Part shown: positions 46,020 through 55,332 of the stretch, piece by piece
How the letters are laid out: every line of letters begins with the position of its first letter
How positions within the stretch are numbered: the stretch's first letter is position 1
Source: JBEVJK01 sp963791325
GTDB lineage: Bacteria; Pseudomonadota; Alphaproteobacteria; Rhizobiales; Rhizobiaceae
Assembly: GCA_963791325.1 (NCBI GenBank)
Contig: CAWBRU010000016.1
Location: forward strand, 1-64,000
Length of the DNA stretch: 64,000 nt
Direction of reading: 5' to 3'
Made by a program: the position numbers and the translations under genes
Notes under the pieces: generated by a model
Seen by the model: only the letters and a program-made list of their open reading frames with translations
Told to the model about the DNA's origin: nothing
The model's database searches: none

Positions 46020-46032
46020 CGGGCCGACGCGC

Positions 46033-46899
46033 GTGACGGACGCCCTCTTGTCTCCCGATGCCCTGGCAAAGCGGTTGCAGGAGGCGCGCTATATGGCCGA
46101 CGAAGGCTTGGCGACGGCTATGTTCCTCGCCATCCGGCTGGGCAAGCCGCTGCTGCTGGAAGGCGCTCCCGGCGTGGGCAAGACCGAGGCGGCAAAGGTG
46201 CTGGCTGAGATCCTGGGCAGCGAACTCGTCCGGCTCCAATGTTATGAAGGCATCGACGCCGCCCATGCCCTCTACGAATGGAACTATCAGCGGCAGCTGC
46301 TCGCCATCCGCCAGGCAGGTGACCGGGAGATCGACATCTATGACGATCGGTTTCTGATTGCCCGCCCTCTGCTTCAGGTTCTCAACAACCCTCACCAACG
46401 CGTGCTGCTCATCGACGAGATCGACCGCAGCGATCACGAGTTCGAGGCACTCCTGCTGGAATTCCTGGCAGATTTCCAGATCACCATCCCCGAACGCGGC
46501 CCGCTCACGACGGACGTACGTCCGGTGGTGGTGCTGACCTCCAACCGGACCCGCGAGCTCGCCGAGGCCCTGCGGCGGCGCTGCGTCTATCATTGGATTG
46601 CTTATCCGGACGCCCGCCGCGAGGCGGAGATCATCATGATCCGCGCCGGCCATGTCGCCGAAGCCACGGCGGCGGCAGTCGCCAAGGCCGTGCACGAGAT
46701 CCGCGGCCGGCCTCTCGCCAAGCCGCCCGGCATCTCCGAAGGGATCGATTGGGCCAATGCGGCAACGCTCCTCGAGCGCGGCGGACTGGCTTGGCCGGAG
46801 GCGTTCCGCCGTTCGCTGGGCGTGCTGGTGAAGGACGAGGAGGATCTGTCATATCTTGCGCCCGAGCTCCCGCGCATCCTCGACGAGGCGCTTGGATGA
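46033..46899 (+). CDS. MoxR-family AAA ATPase (CoxD-like)
   Basis: A 288-aa ATPase with Walker A LLEGAPGVGKTEAAK, Walker B RVLLIDEIDRSD and sensor VVVLTSNRTREL. CoxD-type MoxR proteins help insert the metal centre of molybdenum hydroxylases, working with VWA partners. Starts at a GTG 13 bases after the Mo subunit. The stop overlaps the ATG of the VWA gene by four bases. Confidence 0.9.
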   Translation: MTDALLSPDALAKRLQEARYMADEGLATAMFLAIRLGKPLLLEGAPGVGKTEAAKVLAEILGSELVRLQCYEGIDAAHALYEWNYQRQLLAIRQAGDREIDIYDDRFLIARPLLQVLNNPHQRVLLIDEIDRSDHEFEALLLEFLADFQITIPERGPLTTDVRPVVVLTSNRTRELAEALRRRCVYHWIAYPDARREAEIIMIRAGHVAEATAAAVAKAVHEIRGRPLAKPPGISEGIDWANAATLLERGGLAWPEAFRRSLGVLVKDEEDLSYLAPELPRILDEALG

Positions 46900-48032
46900 C
46901 GCTGCCTCCGGCCGCGGCCAACCTCACCGGCTTCGCCCGGCTGGTTCGCGCGATGGACTTTGCGGTGGCCCCGGAGCAGACCGTGGCGTTCCTCGCGGCG
47001 GTGGGGCTGCTCGGCCCACGCTCGATCGACGACGTGCGGGCCGCCGCCTTCGCCACACTCGCGCCCGGGCCCGACCGTCACGAGGAGTTCGAGGCCCTGT
47101 TCCGCGCCTGGTTCTGGGGCGATGCGGCGGTGAGCGCCAGCGGCGAAGGCGATGAGGAGACGCAGGTCAAGGACAGCGGCGGCGGACGCGAGGAGCAGGT
47201 GCTGCCCGAGGAGACCCGCGGCGGCGGCGAACTGGCGTCATCCGAGGAACAGCTCGCGCAGCGACGGTTCCGGCAAGGCGAGGCGTCGATGGTCCGGTTT
47301 GGTGAGGCGCTGCCGGCAGCGCTGCCGAAGCGCCGATCGTTGCGCGACGTCAACACGGCTTCGCGAGGGCGGCTCGACATCCGCCGGTCGCTGCGCCACA
47401 TCGTCCGGTTCGACGGCGACATTCCGCGGCCGATGCTGCGACGCCGCAAGCAAGTCGAGCGCGGACTGCTCCTTTTGATCGACATTTCCGGGTCGATGCG
47501 GCTGCACACGGCCGCGCACTTGGATGTGGCGCATGCGGTCGTACGCAATGCCCGGCATGCCGAGGTGTTCACGCTCGGCACCCGCCTGACACGCATTACC
47601 CCGGCTTTGCGCACCGCCGATCGCAAACGCGCGCTCGGCCGCGTGGCCGAAACCGTGGAGGACTGGGATGGCGGGACGCGCATCGGCCCGACATTGCTGG
47701 CGCTGCTCTCGGTGCCGCGATTTGTCGCCTTCGCCCGCGGCGCGGCGGTCGTCCTGTTGACCGACGGTTTGGAGCGCGGCTGCCATGCGGAAATGACGCA
47801 GGCCTTCCGGCGGCTGAAGGGACTGGCCTTCCGCCTTTCGCTCCTGACCCCGCTGGCTGCCGATCCCCGGTTCAGACCGCGTACGGCTGCGCTTGCGGCT
47901 GTGCTCCCTTATCTGGATGACCTCGCCGACGGGTCCGAAGCCGGCGCCGTCACGGGATTCATCCTCTCGCTTGCCCGGCCCGCGAAGCCGGCAGGCGCCA
48001 TTTGGCGTGAGGACGTACCGTGCAGAATGTGA
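46896..48032 (+). CDS. VWA-domain protein (CoxE-like)
   Basis: A 378-aa protein with a von Willebrand A domain: the metal-ion-dependent adhesion site is LIDISGSMRLH near residue 200, with a later VVLLTDGLERGC. Its N-terminal 130 residues include an acidic Gly/Glu-rich linker. CoxE and CoxD act together in maturation of CO dehydrogenase-type enzymes. ATGA overlap with the MoxR gene and a 13-base overlap with the amidohydrolase gene show a tight operon. Confidence 0.9.
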   Translation: MTLPPAAANLTGFARLVRAMDFAVAPEQTVAFLAAVGLLGPRSIDDVRAAAFATLAPGPDRHEEFEALFRAWFWGDAAVSASGEGDEETQVKDSGGGREEQVLPEETRGGGELASSEEQLAQRRFRQGEASMVRFGEALPAALPKRRSLRDVNTASRGRLDIRRSLRHIVRFDGDIPRPMLRRRKQVERGLLLLIDISGSMRLHTAAHLDVAHAVVRNARHAEVFTLGTRLTRITPALRTADRKRALGRVAETVEDWDGGTRIGPTLLALLSVPRFVAFARGAAVVLLTDGLERGCHAEMTQAFRRLKGLAFRLSLLTPLAADPRFRPRTAALAAVLPYLDDLADGSEAGAVTGFILSLARPAKPAGAIWREDVPCRM

Positions 48033-48907
48033 TCAACTCCCACTTCCACATCTGGCGCCAAAAGGATCAGCCATGGCTTGTCGGCCCGATGGTGCCACGC
48101 ATCTTCGGACCCTACGAGGCGATCCGACGCGACTACCCTATCGAGGAGCTTCTTGCCGACCGGCAGGATTCGGGGGTCGAAAAGGGCGTCTATGTCCAGA
48201 CGAATTGGGCAAAGGAAGAGTTCGAGAAGGAAGTCGCGTTCGTCTCCGAGACGGCGGCGCGGACCGGATGGCCTCATGCCATCGTCGGCTACGCCGACAT
48301 GGCCGTCGACGACGTCAGGCCGCAGCTTGACCGGCTGGTGACATATCCATTGCTGCGCGGTGTGCGCATGCAACTGCACTGGCACGAAACTCCCGCCTTC
48401 CGCTTTGCACCGTCGGCCGATCAGGTGATCGATCCCAAGGTGCGCGCCAATGTGCGCCGGCTCAAGGATTACGGCCTGGCATTCGATCTGCAGCTCTTCC
48501 CCGCGCAGATGCAAGACGGTCTCCAGCTGGTGGGCGAGAACCCGGAAACCGCCTTCGTTCTGACCCACTGCGGCATGCTGACGGGTGACGATCCGGCAGC
48601 GTTGGACGCTTGGCGCGGCGGCCTCCAGACTCTGGCCAAGGCGCCGAACCTCTATGCCAAGCTCTCGGGTCTCGGCACCTTCGTGCACCGCAACGACTCG
48701 GCCCTGATCTCGCTGATCTACGATGACGCCATCGCAATCTTGGGCAGCGGCAGACTGATGTTCGGCTCCAACTTTCCGATCGAGAAGCTGTGGACCAGCC
48801 ATGCCGAGCTGATCGCGGCACATCGTGCCGCGGCGGCAAAGTACAGCCGGGCCGACCAGGAAAGCATTTTCCGGCAGACGGCTGAAAGGGTCTATCGGCC
48901 GGCCTGA
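48020..48907 (+). CDS. Amidohydrolase family protein (Amidohydro_2)
   Basis: A 295-aa TIM-barrel hydrolase with the N-terminal HxH (NSHFHIW), the central His in VLTHCGMLTG, and a C-terminal metal-site-like FGSNFPIEKLW (Asn where Asp is common). It starts at a GTG inside the end of the VWA gene, preceded by GAGG. In the operon it could hydrolyse the lactam or lactone ring product of the hydroxylase, which is inference. Confidence 0.88.
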   Translation: MQNVINSHFHIWRQKDQPWLVGPMVPRIFGPYEAIRRDYPIEELLADRQDSGVEKGVYVQTNWAKEEFEKEVAFVSETAARTGWPHAIVGYADMAVDDVRPQLDRLVTYPLLRGVRMQLHWHETPAFRFAPSADQVIDPKVRANVRRLKDYGLAFDLQLFPAQMQDGLQLVGENPETAFVLTHCGMLTGDDPAALDAWRGGLQTLAKAPNLYAKLSGLGTFVHRNDSALISLIYDDAIAILGSGRLMFGSNFPIEKLWTSHAELIAAHRAAAAKYSRADQESIFRQTAERVYRPA

Positions 48908-48981
48908 GCGCCGCCGAGGACACCTAGAACGGATCAGCGTTTCTTCTAACCGGCGCCTCCCCTCTAAGTCTTTGTTTTTTG

Positions 48982-49025
48982 GCAATTCCGGACGAAGAAC
49001 CGTTTTCCACTTTTCCTGGGATTGC
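48982..49025. repeat. Intergenic palindromic element between convergent genes
   Basis: Ends GCAATTCCGGACG and CCTGGGATTGC are imperfect inverted complements, with CCACTTTTCC inside. I recall similar 45-50 base elements (GCAATTCCGGACGGAAAACCG... CTTTTCCTGG) scattered in rhizobial intergenic regions, though I could not search. It lies between the amidohydrolase and the convergent monooxygenase, where it may act as a two-way terminator. Confidence 0.5.
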
Positions 49026-49026
49026 G

Positions 49027-50520
49027 CTAGCCGGGTGGTCCGAACCAGGTGTTCAGTGCACCTTCAAGCCCGTCATACCTGCCCTCGCCCACCCACGCGA
49101 CATATCCATCGGGTCGTACCAGCACCGCAGTCGGGGCGGAGACCAAGCCGAGCGCCGGCAGCTCCCAAGCGCCGTCATACCTGGCGAAAACCGAAGCAAC
49201 TCGGGCCTGCCACCGCGCGGCGTCGAAGCTGCCGGGCGCGCCCAGGTCCAACAGCACCGGCCGCGCATTGCGGAGAAGCGTGTAGACACGCAAAGGGCCA
49301 TCCGGCGTGACCAGGTCGAGGTCGGGCATGCGGCGGCCGACAAGCGGATGGCCCTCGCCAAAGTCATAGCGGATGCCGAGTCCGGACATCTCGGCTGCGA
49401 TCCGCTTGCGCGGCTCCTCCATGCCGAGGAGCTCGACCGCGATTTCACGCAGAGCTTCGGTGCGCTCTTCGGCGCGTTGCAAGGCCACCTGCGCCATCGT
49501 CGTGCGCAACACGCGCGCCGCCACCGGATGCCGCTCCGCGTGATAGCTGTCGAGCACGGCGGCGGGCGCTGTTCCTTTCACCGCCTGGGCCAGCTTCCAA
49601 CCGAGATTGACGGCATCCTGCACACCGGTGTTCAAGCCCTGCCCGCCCACCGGAGAATGCACATGTGCGGCATCGCCTGCCAGAAAGACCCGGCCCTCCC
49701 GGTAAGCCGCCGCCTGGCGCGACATGTCGGTGAATCTGGAAATCCACGTCGCACTGTGCAGCCCGTAGTCGGTTCCGCATACGGCGAACAGGGCTTCGCG
49801 AAGATCGCGCAGCGTCGGCTCGGGGAGCGCACCGACGTGCTTTTCCGTCACCATGACGCCGATCGGCCCTTCGTCGGCAAAGACGATCTTGCCGTCGCGA
49901 ATCTCGTACTTCTCCCGGCCGAAGGCATGGATGCCGTGTGCCGTGCGGTGAATGCCCAGCGGCGGCTCCTCCGTCATTTCGACCTCGGCGAGAATGCTGC
50001 TGGTCGTCGCATCCCAGCCATCAAACGCGATGCCCGCCGCCTTGCGGACCAGGCTGCGGCCTCCATCGCACCCGACGAGATAGCTCGCCCGCAGCCGCAT
50101 GCCATCGAAGAGCTCGACGGTGACGCCGGTATCGTCCTGCACGAAACCCGCCACCTCTCGGCTGCGGTAGATCGGCACCCCGAGTTCGCCGACCCACCCG
50201 GCGAGGATGCGTTCGATGTGTTTCTGCCTCAGCGCCAGCCCGTAATTGTGCCGGGTCGGGAAATCGCTGATATCCAGCCGCACCGCCGCAAATCCCGTGA
50301 CCTGGGCGATCTGGCCTTCGGCGAGGAAGCGGTCGACGATCCCGCGCTGATCCAGAACCTCCAGCGTGCGCGAGCTCAGGCCACCGGCACGCGACCCGGC
50401 GAGCTCTTGGTCTGGACGGCGCTCGACGATCGCGACGTCGACACCCGCCAACGCCAGCTCGCCTGCCAGCATCAGCCCCGTCGGCCCTGCTCCGGCAACC
50501 ACGACTGTATGTCCCGTCAT
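49027..50520 (-). CDS. FAD-dependent aromatic monooxygenase
   Basis: A 497-aa flavoprotein hydroxylase. It has VVVAGAGPTGLMLAGELALAG at the N-terminus, VGCDGGRSLVRK in the middle, FLAGDAAHVHSPVGGQGLNTGVQDAVNLGWKL at the FAD-binding end, and a thioredoxin-like C-terminal domain as in phenol hydroxylase/rifampicin-monooxygenase types. The start at 50520 follows GGAGGGG; the longer frame to 50676 lacks this. It is convergent with the molybdenum operon and could act on its product. Confidence 0.9.
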   Translation of the reverse strand: MTGHTVVVAGAGPTGLMLAGELALAGVDVAIVERRPDQELAGSRAGGLSSRTLEVLDQRGIVDRFLAEGQIAQVTGFAAVRLDISDFPTRHNYGLALRQKHIERILAGWVGELGVPIYRSREVAGFVQDDTGVTVELFDGMRLRASYLVGCDGGRSLVRKAAGIAFDGWDATTSSILAEVEMTEEPPLGIHRTAHGIHAFGREKYEIRDGKIVFADEGPIGVMVTEKHVGALPEPTLRDLREALFAVCGTDYGLHSATWISRFTDMSRQAAAYREGRVFLAGDAAHVHSPVGGQGLNTGVQDAVNLGWKLAQAVKGTAPAAVLDSYHAERHPVAARVLRTTMAQVALQRAEERTEALREIAVELLGMEEPRKRIAAEMSGLGIRYDFGEGHPLVGRRMPDLDLVTPDGPLRVYTLLRNARPVLLDLGAPGSFDAARWQARVASVFARYDGAWELPALGLVSAPTAVLVRPDGYVAWVGEGRYDGLEGALNTWFGPPG

Positions 50521-50663
50521 GCTTGAGCCCCTCCCGGCCGTTCCGAGTGTTGCAACGCGATCTCCCGGAGTTCCGGACAGACCTTGCCGAATTGCCTCCG
50601 GCGCCGTAATGCCCGCCCTGTGCTGAACGCGCGGGATCGCGCTGCCCGAGACGCAAGTGACAT

Positions 50664-52766
50664 ATGATGCGACCATGGATCATTGACGCCCGCGAGCTCG
50701 ACATCAACCAGCCGGTCGAGCGCGATCAGATCCTAAGCACGCCCGCCATCGAGGACTTTCTCGACTTCGACAACAAGAACAAGACGGTCGTCGCGGCGCC
50801 CAAGGGCTACGGCAAGACCCTGCTGATCAAGTACAAGCGGCACAGCTACGAGGACCGCGGCTATCTGCTGATCCCGCAGAACACTATGGTCGACGTCGGT
50901 CCGGGCACGGCCCCCTCGCTGTCCCGCGACCAGGTCGCCTACATGCTCGACGAGCAGGACTTCTGGGCGACCATCTGGGAGGTCGCGATAGCACTGTCGC
51001 TGATCAAGCACCATCGGCCGCAGGTGCCGGGGCCCGACGCCCTGCCACGCCCGGAGAGCGATGCGCTCAGCACCATCGTCACAGATGCGCGGCTGCTGAC
51101 GCCGTTCCAGATCTTCGCACAGCTGCTTCATCTGACGCCGCAGGGATTCTTCGCCGCCAAGCGCTTCCTTCAGGCGGTACTCTTGCCGGCCTATGGCCAG
51201 ATCCACCGTCCGACCGCGACCTTCATCGACAACATCGACGAGTTCTTCGTTCACCACATCGCCAACCGCGACAGCCACTCGACCTATCACGGCGTGCTCG
51301 AGCCGTCCTATTGGTACCATGCCCAGCTCGGGCTCGTGTCGGCCATCTACCTGCTGCGCGCGCAGAACCCGCACGCCAAGGTCTATGCCGCGATTCGCAT
51401 CGAGGCGTTCAACGCGCTCAGGGACCAAGTGCCGAACGCGGTCAACCTGCTCTCGCAGACCTCGGTGATCCACTACGACCGGGACGCCCTGATCGCCATC
51501 TTCCGGCGCAACATCGAGCTCGAGCGGGCCCGCAACCTGGCCGTGCCGGACGCCAAGGACCCGTTCGAGCGGTTCTTCGGCCCGGACTCGCGCGCCCTGC
51601 GCCATCACTTCACCGGCGTCGTCGAGCCGGTCGAGGACTTTCTCTGGCGCCATACGCTGGCCCGCCCACGCGATCTCATGCTGATCGGCGAGCGTCTCGC
51701 CCAGCGTCCGGCGCGCCAGCGCCATCCCGACGCGGTGCGGCGCACCGTCCTCGACGCCGCGCGGGAGATCTGCCGCCTCTACATCGCCGAGACTGCGCCG
51801 CATCTGAGCTGGTTCGACGAGAGCTTGCTGTTCCCGCTGATCCGCTGGAACGTCCTGCCACTCGAGAGGCTCGCCGCCATCTCGGAGGAGTACAATCGGC
51901 GGGCGCTGGGTCACGTGCCGCTCGTCGATGCGGACGAGTACGTGCACGTCTTCTGGGATCTCTACCGGGCCGGCCTGCTCGGCCACGTCGCCGCGCGACG
52001 AGCGCGACGGGCGGCCGCGGCAGATCTTCCCGACCATCGCCGTCGACGGGCACCTGACGTTCAAGACGCACGGTGTGCTGCCACCTAGCGCCACCTACCT
52101 CGTCCATCCGGTGCTCGCCAGCCACCTGCAGCAGGTGACGCCGGACTTCGTGCGCAACGTCGACACCCGCAACCTGATAGCACCGGGTGCCGCGTGGCGC
52201 GACGACGACGGCATGCGGTTCGTCGCCCAGGGCGACATCCATGGCTATTCCCTGTTGATGGCCGATCCCGGTGCCGCCCAGGCGTTCTCGGCCTTCTTCC
52301 GGCGGCTGGTGGACGAGGCTTGCATCCATCTCCAGTTCGCGAGCGTGGCCCGCGGCGACGACGTGCTAATCGTCGATCACAGCGCGCACCACGTCATACG
52401 CGCTCTGCGCGAGCATCGTCGGCAGCTTGCGCGAGCTCGCATTTCCCGCAGTGCGAGCTGCGGTTCGGGCTGGATTGGGGCCAAGTCGGCTCCGTGCCGG
52501 ACGCCGCGGGCGATCCGATCCCCAGCGCCGGGCTCCCACTGCGTCGCGCTGCACGCCTCGAGGCCTTGGCGCGGCCGGGCTCGGTGCTGATGACCGACAT
52601 CGCGAGCCGGGCGCTGACCGAGTCCGGCGAGAGCTTCGAGATCAGCGAGGTGACCTCGTCCTGGCCCGGCGGGCCCCGGCGGCGCGCGCGTGGCTGGGAC
52701 GTCGGCAAGCGGCCCGGCAGCGAGAAGGATCTCGTTCTGCAGCAGCTGTTCACGCTGGAGCTGTAG
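50664..52766 (+). pseudogene. P-loop ATPase fused to cyclase-like domain, multiply frameshifted
   Basis: About 700 aa if repaired. The N-terminal part (50664 to about 51990) has a Walker A motif in AAPKGYGKTLLIK and a long helical body (TFIDNIDEFFVHH may be Walker B-like). The C-terminal part resembles a class III nucleotide cyclase: GDIHGYSLLM, ARGDDVLIV, LRFGLDWGQVGSV and RRAARLEALA. Both metal Asp are present, but the usual NVAAR has Arg for Asn. Reading passes from frame 1 to another near 51990-52000 and returns near 52430-52450. The total length is a multiple of three, so the indels compensate. Confidence 0.7.
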
Positions 52767-52863
52767 CTGGCTTTGCCCGCCGCATTCGGCCGTGTCCAAG
52801 ACGGCTGCCGATCGGCCTTGACTGCGCCGCCCGCTGCAGCAAACCCGCTGTATGCAAGCCGCC

Positions 52864-53964
52864 TTAGGGTGCCTTGCCGAAATAGCGGTCGTGCAGGGCT
52901 TCAACAACCCCATCCTCATGCGCACCGATCAATTTCACGGTGAGCTGCCTGGTGAGGTCGCTGTTGCGGGGCAGGGCAAATCCGTACTTGTCGGGCTGGA
53001 AGATGCCGCCGACCACGGCCGTCTCTTGTTCCGGGTGCGTATGGGCAAAGAATTCGAGCACCGGCGCATCGGCGACGAGTGCATCGACCGAGCCGTCCCG
53101 AAGTGCCTTCACACTGTCCTCGATGTTGGCAAAGGATCGCAGGTCCAAACCCTCTCGGCGCGCGAAGTCTTCCGCCACGCTTCCGATCAGAACCCCTACC
53201 GGCTTGCCGGGAAGATCGGAAAGGCCGTGGATTTGATTGGCGAGCGAAAGAGTGGTCATCACCGACGTCACGGATGACGTAACGAACGCCACCACGGCAA
53301 TTCCGAAGACCAGCCAGGCCGCTCCCATGATGCGCCCGGCCCAGCCAAACATGTTGCGGCGGACTGGCGATCTCCCCGACACGAGCGACATGACGGCGTA
53401 GAAGCTTTCCGCAAGCCCGTCGCGCCACCGCGCCGGAAATGCCGGATCGAATCGCCGGTCGAACACCGTCAGCAAGATGGTCGCGAGGCCGAGCAAAACC
53501 GCGATCCACAGATAGGCACGAAGGTAGCCGGTGTCCCGCAATCCTCCCAAGATCTCGCGCAACCCAGTGCCTTGCTGGTCCCTAACCATGATGCGCAGCC
53601 CGGCATCGAACCAGGGGTAGGTGAAGTCGACCCGCAGGGCGCGGTCTTCGGTGATCGACAGATTCGTCACCGCGATGTCGATGTCGCCGGTCGAAGCGGC
53701 GTCCAGGAGGGCCGGAACCGTCGGAAAAATGCGATAGTTGCTCTTCAAGGAAAGCTCTTGAGCCAACGCGGTCCATAGGTCGAACGCCATCCCTGTGTAC
53801 GCGCGCTTGTCCTGGGTGACGAAAGGCGGACTGAGATAGAGCCCGACGGTCACCTCATGTTTCGGCGGCGCACCTTGAGCGTTTGCCGGATCGACCGAGA
53901 CCAACTCGCCCATCAACGCGCCCAGCATGCCTACGGCGACAAGCCAGAGCCGGATATCGGACAT
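52864..53964 (-). CDS. Substrate-binding/ion-channel fusion (ionotropic-receptor-like)
   Basis: A 366-aa membrane protein with a signal peptide, a split amino-acid-type substrate-binding domain (VGLYLSPPFVTQDKRAYTGMAFDLW; TNLSITEDRALRVDFTYPWFDAG; later VKALRDGSVDALVADAPVLEFF) and, inserted between the lobes, two or three membrane segments with a pore-like stretch. This is the layout of prokaryotic glutamate-receptor channels such as GluR0, but the potassium filter TVGYG is absent. An alternative GTG at 54012 overlaps the stop of the Tm-1-like gene; I use the ATG at 53964 because it begins a better signal peptide. Confidence 0.75.
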   Translation of the reverse strand: MSDIRLWLVAVGMLGALMGELVSVDPANAQGAPPKHEVTVGLYLSPPFVTQDKRAYTGMAFDLWTALAQELSLKSNYRIFPTVPALLDAASTGDIDIAVTNLSITEDRALRVDFTYPWFDAGLRIMVRDQQGTGLREILGGLRDTGYLRAYLWIAVLLGLATILLTVFDRRFDPAFPARWRDGLAESFYAVMSLVSGRSPVRRNMFGWAGRIMGAAWLVFGIAVVAFVTSSVTSVMTTLSLANQIHGLSDLPGKPVGVLIGSVAEDFARREGLDLRSFANIEDSVKALRDGSVDALVADAPVLEFFAHTHPEQETAVVGGIFQPDKYGFALPRNSDLTRQLTVKLIGAHEDGVVEALHDRYFGKAP

Positions 53965-54008
53965 CGCGGTCACCACCACTGTTCGCGCCACGCCATCGCA
54001 GCTCCGGC

Positions 54009-55229
54009 TCACGCCTTGTGCGAGGCGATCGCCTCCAAGAGCAGGTCGGCGGCCTCGCGCGCGAAGGCGGCGTCGTTGATATCCGTGTCGCGTTCGATCA
54101 GCCGGATGTGGGGACCGATATCGGCGCGCAGCGCCTCAAACAGCGCCGCATCGGAGGCCGGATCGTGAAACGGTCCGCCTTCGACGTCGATCGATGACAC
54201 GCCTTTTGTCGGAATGATGAGGGTCGTCGGGCCCGTGGCTTTGTTGAGCTTGGCAGCGATGATCCGCCCCAGTTCGGCGTTCTCCGCCGGCGTGGTGCGC
54301 ATCAGCGTCACCAGCGGGTTGTGGCGGTAGAATGTGCGTCCGGAGTATCTGGCCGGCACCGTCTCGGGTGCGCCGAAATTGACCATATCGAGAGCCCCGA
54401 GCGAGACCACCTGCGGCACGCCCCGCTCGCCGGCCGCTTCCAGGCGGTCGGCACCGGCGCTGAGCACGCCGCCCGCCAGTTCGTCGGCCAATTCGGTGGT
54501 GGTGATGTCGAGCACCCCGGCAATATAGCCGGCGCGCACCAACTCCTCCATGGAACGGCCGCCGGTGCCCACGGCGTGAAAGACCAGCACTTCGAAGCCG
54601 GCGTTTTCCAGCACTGCGCGCGCCGTGGTCACGCACGGCGTTGTGACGCCGAACATAGTCGCTGCAATCAGCGGCTTTGCCGCTGCAGCCTCCGGCCGCT
54701 CGGCCCCGACCATGCCCGCGATCGCACCGGCCGCATTGGCGAGGATCCGGGCAGACAGCCGGTTGATGCCGGCAATGTCGACGACGGCCGGCATCAGCGT
54801 GACGTCCTTGACCCCGACAACGGCACTGGTGTCGCCCGAGGCGAGCGTCGAGACGATCAGCTTCGGAAAGCCGACCGGCAGGGCCCGCATGGCGGCCGCC
54901 GCGATAGCGGTTCCACCGCCGCCGCCCATCGCGATGGCGCCGTCGACCCGCCCGTCCGCCGCCAAGCCCGCCAGGAGAGCAGCGGCGCCGCGGCTCATCA
55001 CGGCCATTGCAGCGCCGCGGTCGTTGCGCGCCCTCAGCTCCGGCAGGGAGCTGCCGCCGGCCGCGGCCACCTCCGCTGCCGCAATCTCCGGCGGGAACGG
55101 AGGTTCCCCGAGCACGCCGGCGTCGATGACCAGGGTGGCGACCCCCTGTGCCTCGATCCGCGCCTTGAGATAGGCGTATTCCGCCCCCTTTGAATCGAGG
55201 GTGCCCAGCATCGCCACGACCTTGGTCAT
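54009..55229 (-). CDS. Tm-1-like ATP-binding domain protein (UPF0261)
   Basis: A 406-aa protein of the Tm-1-like family, with the N-terminal VAMLGTLDSKGAEYAYLKARIEA, IAMGGGGGTAIAAAAMRALPVG and VFHAVGTGGRSMEELV. In most bacteria it is next to a TIM-barrel partner; none is seen here. Its stop overlaps a GTG of the receptor-channel gene, so both may be cotranscribed. Function in bacteria is not settled. Confidence 0.88.
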   Translation of the reverse strand: MTKVVAMLGTLDSKGAEYAYLKARIEAQGVATLVIDAGVLGEPPFPPEIAAAEVAAAGGSSLPELRARNDRGAAMAVMSRGAAALLAGLAADGRVDGAIAMGGGGGTAIAAAAMRALPVGFPKLIVSTLASGDTSAVVGVKDVTLMPAVVDIAGINRLSARILANAAGAIAGMVGAERPEAAAAKPLIAATMFGVTTPCVTTARAVLENAGFEVLVFHAVGTGGRSMEELVRAGYIAGVLDITTTELADELAGGVLSAGADRLEAAGERGVPQVVSLGALDMVNFGAPETVPARYSGRTFYRHNPLVTLMRTTPAENAELGRIIAAKLNKATGPTTLIIPTKGVSSIDVEGGPFHDPASDAALFEALRADIGPHIRLIERDTDINDAAFAREAADLLLEAIASHKA

Positions 55230-55332
55230 GGCTTGGCGCCGTCCGGTTTCCCGTCTAAAGCCACCTTACTCTCCTCCGGTCTCGCGGCGCCATGACCGGC
55301 CGGCGGACGACCTCCCCTATGGCAGCCGCCTC

